From [Scytonema hofmanni] UTEX 2349 (GTDB lineage Bacteria; Cyanobacteriota; Cyanobacteriia; Cyanobacteriales; Nostocaceae), in NCBI RefSeq assembly GCF_000582685.1, contig NZ_KK073768.1, positions 254,893 to 318,892 of the forward strand: a stretch of 64,000 bases of DNA, in the 5' to 3' direction. Position numbers and translations under genes: made by a program. Below are positions 54,596-62,127 of the stretch, piece after piece (position 1 is the stretch's first letter; each line of letters starts with the position of its first letter). A model generated the notes under the pieces. That model had not been told where the DNA came from. It made no database searches and was given only the letters and a program-made list of their open reading frames with translations.

Positions 54596-57500
54596 ATTCT
54601 TCTGCAACTCCCGTGCTTTCTTCTCTAGGTCAAAATTTAACTGCGGATTCCACTTTTGTGCGTCACGGAATTTCTCAATCGCAGCCTTAATCTCACCATT
54701 TTTCGCTTGTTCCTCTCCTTGAACCACCAGCACCTCAGCACTTCTAGCTAAAAGAGATGGTGTTTGGCATACCTTGAGATCGGCTAACACTTCCGGATGG
54801 AAAGCTAAGTAGTTTTCTAAGCGACTGCAACCACTTTTGACTAAATTATCAAAATCGAAATCCCATAAGATTATTGTATTGTCGTAGCTTGCAGAAGCGA
54901 GGGTTTTACCGTCGGGGTTCCAAGCCACACCAATGACCCCATCGCTATGCCCAGTCAGAGTTTTAATTTGTTTACCAGTAGTTACATCCCAGAGTTTGAT
55001 GGTTTTGTCTGAACTTGCAGAAGCGAGGGTTTTACCGTCGGGGTTCCAAGCCACGCCAATGACCGCATCCCTATGCCCAATCAGGGTTTTAATTAGTTTA
55101 CCAGTAGTTGCATCCCAGAGTTTGATGGTTTTGTCTGAACTTGCAGAAGCGAGGGTTTTACCATCGGGGTTCCAAGCCACACCATTAACCCTATCGCTAT
55201 GCCCAGTCAGGGTTTTGATTAGTTTACCCGTAGTTGCATCCCAGAGTTTGATGGTTTTGTCCAAACTTGCAGAAGCGAGGGTTTTGCCGTCGGGGTTCCA
55301 AGCCACACCAATGACCGCATCGCTATGCCCAGTCAAGGCTTTGATTAGTTTACCAGTAGTTACATCCCAGAGTTTGATGATATTATCATAACTTGCAGAA
55401 GCGAGGGTTTTGCCGTCGGGGTTCCAAGCCACACCATTGACCCCATCACTATGCTCAGTCAGGGTATTGACCGCATCGCTATGCTCAGTCAGGGTTTTGA
55501 TTAGTTTACCAGTAGTTGCATCCCAGAGTTTGATGGTTTTGTCCAAACTTGCAGAAGCTAGGGTTTTGCCGTCGGGGTTCCAAGCCACACCATTGACCGC
55601 ATCGCTATGCCCAGTCAAGGCTTTGATTAGTTTACCAGTAGTTACATCCCAGAGTTTGATGATATTATCATAACTTGCAGAAGCGAGGGTTTTGCCGTCG
55701 GGGTTCCAAGCCACACCAATGACCGCATCGTTATGCCCAGTCAGGGTTTTGATTTGTTTACCCGTAGTTGCATCCCAGAGTTTGATGGTTTTGTCGTTAC
55801 TTACAGAAGCGAGGGTTTTGCCGTCGGGGTTCCAAGCCACACCAATGACCGCATCGTTATGCCCAGCCAGGGTTTTGATTTGTTTACCCGTAGTTGCATC
55901 CCAGAGTTTGATGGTTTTGTCGTTACTTACAGAAGCGAGGGTTTTGCCGTCGGGGTTCCAAGCCACACCAATGACCGCATCGTTATGCCCAGTCAGGGTT
56001 TTGATTTGTTTACCAGTAGTTGTATCCCAGAGTTTGATGGTTTTGTCCCAACTTGCAGAAGCGAGGGTTTTGCCGTCGGGGTTCCAAGCCACACCAATGA
56101 CCGCATCGCTATGCCCAGTCAGGGTTTTGATTAGTTTACCAGTAGTTGCATCCCAGAGTTTGATGGTTTTGTCCCAACTTGCAGAAGCGAGGGTTTTGCC
56201 GTCGGGGTTCCAAGCCACACCAATGACCGCATCGCTATGCCCAGTCAGGGTTTTGATTAGTTTACCAGTAGTTGCATCCCAGAGTTTGATGGTTTTGTCG
56301 TTACTTCCAGAAGCGAGAATTTTACCGTCGGGGTTCCAACCCACACGAATGACCCTATCGCTATGCCCAGTCAGGGTTGTTAGCTCTGTAACTGGGTAGT
56401 TTGAATATACTACTTGCCGTAAAGCTGCTTTTATGAGAATTTGGTTATTTCCTGCTTTTCCTTCACCTTGTTTAATTTTTCCTGCTGCTTTTAAAACTGC
56501 AATTAAAGCATCACGGGTTTCCCCAGAAGCAAAAAGCGTTTCGGAGGAATTTATTTGTGCTTCTAATGCATTAATATCAGCTTGTTGCTTTTGCTTATTT
56601 GCCTCCCATGCTTGATAACCTGCTGTGACAGTCAGCACCGCAAACCCAAATCCCGCAGCAATTGAACCAGCCAAAGCACGTTTGAGAAATTTATTGAACT
56701 TTATTTCGCTGGCTTTTCTTTGCTCTCTTTCCCTCTGCAATTCTTCCATCAACACTTTTAACTTCGGTTCCTGTTGCTGACGAATAAAGGCGGCGATATA
56801 ATCGTGAACTAATTGATAACGGTCATCAGGTTTTTCTGGCAACACCAACACCAAGCCAGATTTAACTAAAATCTCCAAAACTAAATCGAATTGACTAGGG
56901 AGGGTGCGCGACAGCGCAATAACATGCTTTAAATCTCTTTCCAACTCAACACCAGTTTTCAACGGACGAGTCCCCTTTTCATCTGTCAGGGAATACAACA
57001 AAAGTTCTGCCACGGGGATATTTTCTGTACCACAGTTTTCCACAACTGCTTGTAAATAGCGCTTAACTAATTCTTCCTTGGCTTTATTACCCAATAAGCT
57101 ATATTTTGCCAGTATATTAATATCTTCAGTTTGCAACTGTGCGCCGACAATTTGCAATTCGATTGGACGCACTTCTTTTAATGCACCTGCTAAATCTTCC
57201 ACCAATTTATCAATTAAACCAGATTCCAAAGGAAAATTAGCATTCTCCGTTAAACGTTGAATAATTGACTTTGCATCGCTGGGTGTAAAATTCCCGACTT
57301 TATAGAGAACATTATTGCTGAGAATATCATTACCAATAATCTTCATGCTAGATAAATCATTGCACTCCAGCAAATAATGCAGATAATCCACACGCAGCGA
57401 CAAAATCACTTTTACCGAAAGAACATTGAGACACTCAGCCAAAAATTCCATAAATTCTCGTCTTTGCGCTGGTTCAGTGTAAACAAAGAAAAATTCCTCA

Positions 57501-59317
57501 AACTGATCGAAAATCAACACCGTGCGAATGTTGCGCTCTTCAATTTCTGTTAATTGCTGGAATATCGGGGAACCTAACCCCCCAACCCCCGAACCTTGCA
57601 GGGAAGGGGGAGAATTTAAAGCTTCTCTTCTTTCAGGAGAGAGGTTTTCTGTGATTTGCTTTGTTAATTCCTCTTGCCAATTAGTGTAAACTCGCATTAC
57701 CACAGGCAAATTATCTTTAATACCAATCGCTTTATTTTTCAAAGCTGGTTCAAGTCCCGCATTTACCAGGGAACTTTTACCTACACCAGACTCTCCGTAA
57801 ATTACTATTAGCTTACAATCGTGACGACCAACCCGTTCAATTAATCTTTCTACATCCAATTGACGAGTAGATGCAGCAATTTCCGGTGCAATTGTTTCCC
57901 TATATTTATGTTCTGTACTAAAAGTTTCTGTTTTAAATGATTGCAATCTCCCCGCACCAATAAAAGCCCGTAAACCAAATTGCTGTTCTACAGAAAATTG
58001 CTCTTGTTTAAGCTCATAAGCTTTTAGATATTCTTTTGACTCAAAATACAGGTTTTGTAAATCTTTTAATATATCTAGATAAAGCCTTAAATCTTCTAGA
58101 GGTTCGCTTAATTCTCGCGCTGTTTCCAAATTGCGAATTGCGGCTGATTTCTCACCTAAATGATATTGCGATTTAGCTAGGAGAAATTTATAAAGGCTTT
58201 TATTGACATCTTCTTCTAAATTAGATATTTCCCATGCTTGACAAGCAAAATTCTTGGCATCTTGCCAGCGTTCCTCTGCTAAAGCTACCTCTGCCAAAAA
58301 TCCGTAATCTCTTGCCAAATTTAAACATTGATTTTCAGCTTGATGTATTTCTATAGCTTGGTTTGCTAACCTTTCTAAAGCTTCCCATTCTTCTAAATCT
58401 CGTAATGCTTCTCCAAATTTGATGCAAGCATTAGCAATTAACTTATGTTGTTGATGCTCGTAGATTAAATTTAGATATTCTTCAATGTAATTTTTTGTTA
58501 TTTGCCAATCGGGATGTGTTTTATCTGAAATTCTCAGAGATTTTAAATAATAGCAGTAAGCAATCTCATGAAGATTTTTTAGCTGACGTTCTAAATTATT
58601 AAGTCGCTGCCATAAAAATAGACTTTTTTGGAAATGTTTTATGGCTGTATCCTTTTGATTAGTGACTCCTTTAACCAAACCAAGCAAAGATTCTAAATCA
58701 GCCTGCAATTCCAAAGTGAAAAACTCTTCATCTCCTAATAAATCTTTCTGCGCTGCTTCTAATTCTGCTGCCAAGATGAAATAATCATCTTCACTTAATC
58801 TGAAATTATCGCTAAACCACAAATTAGCAATATCCCTCACTTCATTTGCTAACTCATCCTTAGCTATTTCAAAATTTTTACTAGTTGCCCAACTTTCCAA
58901 ATCTGGGGCAAACTGCATTACTTGCTTGTAAACATCATCATTAATCCACAATACCAACGGAAACGGCAAATGCTTGCGAAATTCTTCCCGCACTTGATTA
59001 GCAGAAGTCAACATCTGGGAAAGTCCCTGCACTGACTCCCAACCTAAAACCATCAATGCAGCAGGTAAATCCTCACCAAATTCCTCATAAATCGCAGTAT
59101 AAAGAGTCCTCCCAGACTGCCGCAACTGCAAAACACTAACTTCTACTTGACAAATTTCTTGTAATCTGGATATGAGATGCGATCGCAAACTCGCATAATT
59201 ACACCTTGCCAAAATCAGCTTAAACTTTCCCGCAGCGTTTTCTATTGCCCAAGCGAGTTGCCGTAAAGCTTTTTCATTATTCACCTCTAATGACGTTTCT
59301 CCCTTATCTTCCTGCAT
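54581..59317 (-). CDS. TPR-STAND NTPase-WD40 repeat protein
   Basis: A 1578-residue signalling NTPase. Residues 1-190 form an unassigned alpha/beta N-terminal domain; 195-440 are TPR-like helices; a P-loop follows with GESGVGKSSL (Lys514) and a Walker B-like LIFDQFEEF (Asp604); a winged-helix/ARC region (LVHDYIAAFI) and a membrane-like helix (ALAGSIAAGFGFAVLTVTAG, near 880) lead to 12 WD40 units (about 980-1490) that likely form one or two propellers. Units are 42 residues (GHSDAVIGVAWNPDGKTLAS, then DKTIKLWD). Between Walker A and B lies an in-frame repeat insertion, listed separately. STAND proteins switch on ligand binding to the sensor repeats. It follows the AAA ATPase gene by 66 bp on the same strand, so the two are likely one operon. 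Confidence 0.92.
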   Translation of the reverse strand: MQEDKGETSLEVNNEKALRQLAWAIENAAGKFKLILARCNYASLRSHLISRLQEICQVEVSVLQLRQSGRTLYTAIYEEFGEDLPAALMVLGWESVQGLSQMLTSANQVREEFRKHLPFPLVLWINDDVYKQVMQFAPDLESWATSKNFEIAKDELANEVRDIANLWFSDNFRLSEDDYFILAAELEAAQKDLLGDEEFFTLELQADLESLLGLVKGVTNQKDTAIKHFQKSLFLWQRLNNLERQLKNLHEIAYCYYLKSLRISDKTHPDWQITKNYIEEYLNLIYEHQQHKLIANACIKFGEALRDLEEWEALERLANQAIEIHQAENQCLNLARDYGFLAEVALAEERWQDAKNFACQAWEISNLEEDVNKSLYKFLLAKSQYHLGEKSAAIRNLETARELSEPLEDLRLYLDILKDLQNLYFESKEYLKAYELKQEQFSVEQQFGLRAFIGAGRLQSFKTETFSTEHKYRETIAPEIAASTRQLDVERLIERVGRHDCKLIVIYGESGVGKSSLVNAGLEPALKNKAIGIKDNLPVVMRVYTNWQEELTKQITENLSPERREALNSPPSLQGSGVGGLGSPIFQQLTEIEERNIRTVLIFDQFEEFFFVYTEPAQRREFMEFLAECLNVLSVKVILSLRVDYLHYLLECNDLSSMKIIGNDILSNNVLYKVGNFTPSDAKSIIQRLTENANFPLESGLIDKLVEDLAGALKEVRPIELQIVGAQLQTEDINILAKYSLLGNKAKEELVKRYLQAVVENCGTENIPVAELLLYSLTDEKGTRPLKTGVELERDLKHVIALSRTLPSQFDLVLEILVKSGLVLVLPEKPDDRYQLVHDYIAAFIRQQQEPKLKVLMEELQREREQRKASEIKFNKFLKRALAGSIAAGFGFAVLTVTAGYQAWEANKQKQQADINALEAQINSSETLFASGETRDALIAVLKAAGKIKQGEGKAGNNQILIKAALRQVVYSNYPVTELTTLTGHSDRVIRVGWNPDGKILASGSNDKTIKLWDATTGKLIKTLTGHSDAVIGVAWNPDGKTLASASWDKTIKLWDATTGKLIKTLTGHSDAVIGVAWNPDGKTLASASWDKTIKLWDTTTGKQIKTLTGHNDAVIGVAWNPDGKTLASVSNDKTIKLWDATTGKQIKTLAGHNDAVIGVAWNPDGKTLASVSNDKTIKLWDATTGKQIKTLTGHNDAVIGVAWNPDGKTLASASYDNIIKLWDVTTGKLIKALTGHSDAVNGVAWNPDGKTLASASLDKTIKLWDATTGKLIKTLTEHSDAVNTLTEHSDGVNGVAWNPDGKTLASASYDNIIKLWDVTTGKLIKALTGHSDAVIGVAWNPDGKTLASASLDKTIKLWDATTGKLIKTLTGHSDRVNGVAWNPDGKTLASASSDKTIKLWDATTGKLIKTLIGHRDAVIGVAWNPDGKTLASASSDKTIKLWDVTTGKQIKTLTGHSDGVIGVAWNPDGKTLASASYDNTIILWDFDFDNLVKSGCSRLENYLAFHPEVLADLKVCQTPSLLARSAEVLVVQGEEQAKNGEIKAAIEKFRDAQKWNPQLNFDLEKKARELQKNGGRG
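54870..56380. repeat. Twelve near-identical 126-bp WD40-coding tandem repeats
   Basis: Twelve 126-bp units lie within the STAND gene. Many adjacent units differ at only a few positions, even at silent sites. One unit holds an additional in-frame 30-bp partial copy (encoding TLTEHSDAVN, about 55457-55486). The opposite strand is also open across much of the array because of the repeat periodicity. Confidence 0.93.
57567..57652. repeat. Interspersed palindromic repeat read in frame inside the STAND gene
   Basis: AACCTAACCCCCCAACCCCC, then GGGAAGGGGGAGAATTTAAAGC, then a CTTCTCTT..AGGAGAGAGG block: the same core order as the element at 1485-1708 in the NRPS, but read from the opposite strand. 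It adds about 27 residues (NLSPERREALNSPPSLQ, then GLGSP) between Walker A and Walker B. The CACCTGAC termini of the NRPS copy are not present here. Confidence 0.8.
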
Positions 59318-59340
59318 CGGATTTTAGATTTTGGTCAAGT

Positions 59341-59391
59341 TATCCCTATCCCCCACACCCTACACCCCACACCCCACACCCTCTTACTGTA
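59341..59391. repeat. STRR heptamers (CCCCACA/CCCTACA)n in the operon spacer
   Basis: About five heptamers of the CACCCCACACC type fill most of the 66-bp spacer between the AAA ATPase and the STAND gene. Confidence 0.8.
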
Positions 59392-60730
59392 ATTCTCTTG
59401 CTTCAGCCAAAATCGGATTAACGTCAAACCAAACTTCCCCATTATCCCGATATTCAAATACAAACCGACTGCGGATGAGTTTTTGATACCCTTGGTCATC
59501 GCTAACCTTTTTCTTTTCCTTGACCCGACGCAACAATTCCCATTCTTCATCGGAAATTGGCAACATCATTTCATTTCGACGACCAATAATTACAGCTTCC
59601 AAAGTTGCACGGGTAAGGGGAAGCTTCATTTCCTCCTGAATACACGTATTTAACAACTTCAACAAATCTCGAACGTGACCACCACTTGCCATACATAAAC
59701 GGTCGAGGGTGATTTCATCATCAAATATTACTGAAATTTTACCGTATCGCTCAACTGAGTTCAAGTCAGGAAATGCCCTTGCTAAAACCATCTCCCGCAT
59801 TAATGCCATCCCTGCTGAGTGGACGCTACCATCTGGCAATTTTACAGGCACCATCGGTAACACCTTCGGGTCATCAAAGCGCTGTGTCAGCATTCCATAA
59901 TCATTAGAAAACTTGAGGGAAAGTGGCATTGTATACACAACATGACAATTCAACTTGTTGAGAAATTCACCTTGATCGACAAATAAATATTCCTGTTGCG
60001 CTCGTCCCCAAGCTTTAATACGATTATCAATGCGATCGAGATTATCGACAATTACCACCAAACCCTTTTTACCTTGCTGTTTCAGTTTAGCGATCGCAGG
60101 TTCCAAAAACTCCTGATTAATCGCAGCCAAAAGCTTGATTTTTTGCGGTCCCAAATACTGATTGAGTCTTTCCCGCAAGGTTGCATCGCTTTTAGCCTTG
60201 CTGGTAATTTCCCCAATCCCCAGAGAGAGCGAATATTTCTCCTTTTCAGCCGAAAACCCAATATCCCCCACATTGGGAACCTTCAGCTTCACCCCGGTAA
60301 CTTCCGAGTTTAAAACATTCCACGCACCTTGCAGCAATTCCTTAAACCTGCGGGGTTCGGCAATATTTATCTGCTCTAAATTTTCGCTGACCCGACGTGC
60401 GATCGCAAGCATTACATCACCAATATCCACATCAGTCATTTCCAAGTCTTCGCTAGACTCAAAATAAATCACATGAAAGCCATCTGTTTCTAGTTCCCCC
60501 TGCAAGCGTAATAGTTCCGTTGATTTTCCACAACCAATATGCCCCGTCAATAAAGTACAAGTGGGGTCATCCGGCTTGAAATAGGTAATTTTTTGCTTCA
60601 GCTTGGTGATAATATCTCCACCCCGCACCGAAGAAAAATCAATATAATATTTTCTATCTTCTGGATTAGTGATAACTAGAGTCTTGCTAGGGTCAGTTGC
60701 TTCAAAAAATTTCCGTAAATCTATAGCCAT
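59384..60730 (-). CDS. AAA/P-loop ATPase, partner of the STAND protein
   Basis: Started at ATG 60730 (MAIDLRKFF); a GTG one codon earlier is also possible. It is 448 residues: Walker A GHIGCGKS (63-70, Lys69), Walker B LVVIVDNLDRI (224-234), a region of Arg/Gln sensors (MLTQRFDD), then ASGGHVRDLLKLL and a C-terminal winged-helix-like part (EEWELLRRVKEKKKVSDDQG). This is the pattern of a STAND/AAA-type ATPase of the 'KAP/ORC-like' sort, but I cannot name the family with certainty. It is transcribed before the TPR-STAND-WD40 gene with a 66-bp spacer, which suggests a two-component NTPase system. Loading or sensing roles are inference. Confidence 0.85.
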   Translation of the reverse strand: MAIDLRKFFEATDPSKTLVITNPEDRKYYIDFSSVRGGDIITKLKQKITYFKPDDPTCTLLTGHIGCGKSTELLRLQGELETDGFHVIYFESSEDLEMTDVDIGDVMLAIARRVSENLEQINIAEPRRFKELLQGAWNVLNSEVTGVKLKVPNVGDIGFSAEKEKYSLSLGIGEITSKAKSDATLRERLNQYLGPQKIKLLAAINQEFLEPAIAKLKQQGKKGLVVIVDNLDRIDNRIKAWGRAQQEYLFVDQGEFLNKLNCHVVYTMPLSLKFSNDYGMLTQRFDDPKVLPMVPVKLPDGSVHSAGMALMREMVLARAFPDLNSVERYGKISVIFDDEITLDRLCMASGGHVRDLLKLLNTCIQEEMKLPLTRATLEAVIIGRRNEMMLPISDEEWELLRRVKEKKKVSDDQGYQKLIRSRFVFEYRDNGEVWFDVNPILAEARELQ

Positions 60731-60889
60731 CACGCTGCTGATTTAGTAATTATTTATATCCTTGGAAGAAACTTTACAGGTAAATGCAGCAGTAAAGATA
60801 CTTCTTCAGGTATTTTTAATTATAGTTAGATCCACTCAATGACGCCTTGCCTCATCCCATAGTGCGATCGCGTTGTTTCAATTCCAGAT

Positions 60890-60985
60890 AGGACTTACGC
60901 AATTCATGGTGCGTTGCGCTGCGCGACAACACACCCTACATTTAATTTATTGCCCAATGCCCAATGCCCAATGCCCAACACTTAA
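60890..60985. repeat. Solo MITE end plus STRR heptamers upstream of tenA
   Basis: AGGACTTACGCAA at 60890-60902 matches the ends of the two MITEs, without a second end. A GGTGCGTTGCGCTGCGCGAC repeat follows, then CCCAATG heptamers (60953-60978) ending 10 bp before the tenA start codon. Confidence 0.7.
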
Positions 60986-60988
60986 CAA

Positions 60989-61609
60989 ATGACTATATCT
61001 GCTCAATTGTGGAAAGCAAATCAAGATTTAGCGCAAGCTTGTTTAAAGCATCCTTTTGTTCAAGGCATTGCTGATGGTACGCTAGATTCGCAGAGGTTCG
61101 CTTACTATGTCGGACAAGATGCTTTTTTCTTAGAAGCTTTTGCCCGTGCTTACAGTATTGCTGCTGCGAAAGCACCAGATTGGGCAGGATTTATTATATT
61201 TCACAATTTAGCGGCTGGTGTTTTGCAAGAATTACAGTTACATCAGAGTTATGCCCAAGCTTGGAAAGTTAATCTGCAATCTGTTGAACCACAAGCAGCT
61301 ACTAGGCGTTATACTGACTTTTTATTAGCAACTGCTTGGGGTGGAGATGTTGGTTTAACTGCTGCTGCGATGTCTCCGTGTATGCGTTTGTATGCTTTTT
61401 TGGGAGAAGAGTTAGCGCGTAATGGTATTCCCAATCATGAGTATGCAGAGTGGATTCGCACTTATAGCAGCGCAGATTTTCAACCGCTAGCAGTGGAATT
61501 AGAAGGTTTGGTGGAAAGTTATGCTACTGCTACTACTTTAGTACATTCAACTTATCGTTATGCGATGTTGTGTGAGCGAGACTTTTTTCAAGCAGCTTGG
61601 GAAAGTTGA
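60989..61609 (+). CDS. tenA: TenA family protein (thiaminase II / aminopyrimidine aminohydrolase)
   Basis: A 206-residue all-helical TenA protein. Key residues of the TenA_C group are present: Asp44 in YVGQDAFFL, Cys131 in SPCMRLYAFLG (the catalytic thiol) and Glu205 near the C-terminus. Family members hydrolyse aminomethyl-pyrimidine from degraded thiamine to salvage HMP, and older work names TenA a regulator. The protein is of normal length. Its leader is crowded by STRR heptamers, and no Shine-Dalgarno site is visible. Upstream, divergent, is the AAA ATPase gene; no thiamine genes lie nearby. No THI box was seen in the leader. Confidence 0.9.
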   Translation: MTISAQLWKANQDLAQACLKHPFVQGIADGTLDSQRFAYYVGQDAFFLEAFARAYSIAAAKAPDWAGFIIFHNLAAGVLQELQLHQSYAQAWKVNLQSVEPQAATRRYTDFLLATAWGGDVGLTAAAMSPCMRLYAFLGEELARNGIPNHEYAEWIRTYSSADFQPLAVELEGLVESYATATTLVHSTYRYAMLCERDFFQAAWES

Positions 61610-61616
61610 TAAAAAG

Positions 61617-61645
61617 GGTGTAGGGTATAGGGTGTCGGGTGTAGG
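61617..61645. repeat. STRR heptamers (GTGTAGGG-like) after tenA
   Basis: GTGTAGGGTATAGGGTGTCG then GGTGTAGGG start 8 bp after the tenA stop, continuing the pattern of heptamers right after stop codons. Confidence 0.75.
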
Positions 61646-61681
61646 GAAAAAAAGAAAAGTTTTTTTACATCCGACACGCCG

Positions 61682-61815
61682 CAATACGGTTCGGATAAGA
61701 TTTTTTGATGAAAATTATAGATCACAAAGACGCGATAAATCGCCGTCTCTACAAAGGACTTTTTATTGTAAAGACGGCGATTTATCGCGTCTCTTGTCTT
61801 AACCGAACTGTATTG
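61682..61815. mobile_element. 134-bp MITE with CAATACGGTTCGG terminal inverted repeats
   Basis: Ends are CAATACGGTTCGGATAAGA (61682-61700) and TCTTAACCGAACTGTATTG (61797-61815), 17 of 19 bases complementary. Inside, AGACGCGATAAATCGCCGTC (from 61728) and its inverted copy (61768-61792) form a large hairpin around a short A/T loop. Its right end coincides with the point at which the neighbouring minus-strand reading frame loses family resemblance. Confidence 0.85.
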
Positions 61816-61996
61816 CGTCAGATTTTGCCTTTTCGGTGCCGACAGCGATCGCCCACGATAAATTTTCTGCCAATAGTCCAGATAAGACTAAACTGGGTGT
61901 AATGGGTTCAACTTCTGGTAAAAAACGACCACCTTCAACGGTGCTTAACCCAAAGTCTTGCTTTACTCTGCGGAATGTAAAATCGCTGTATGCCAT
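61799..61996 (-). pseudogene. Truncated 5' stub of a cyanobacterial gene cut by a MITE
   Basis: The frame reads MAYSDFTFRRVKQDFGLSTV, FLPEVEPITPS and ends AIAVGTEKAKS, then enters the MITE terminus and stops (DAIQFG). I remember this N-terminus from longer (around 200 residues) cyanobacterial proteins of unknown function in which GTEKARSE is followed by more sequence; only about 58 residues remain. No 3' part is seen on the other side of the MITE, so the remainder was deleted. Likely non-functional. Confidence 0.65.
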
Positions 61997-62127
61997 ATCG
62001 CAAAATCCGAAGAACGAAATTTGAGATTTTTAACTTTTAACTCTTGCTTCATTGTGCATCCTATGCATGAGAAAATCGTGTAACATAAGCGCTAATTAAA
62101 GTGTCGATCGCGTGGAATTAAACAAAG

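Noticed and set aside
54933..56399. Long open frames on the plus strand opposite the WD40 array
   Set aside because: They arise because the 126-bp repeat (a multiple of three) lacks stops on the other strand. The proteins are just the reverse reading of the repeat, with no family character.
60734..60988. Thiamine pyrophosphate riboswitch before tenA
   Set aside because: The leader consists of repeats; no conserved CUGAGA..ACCUGA-type core was found.
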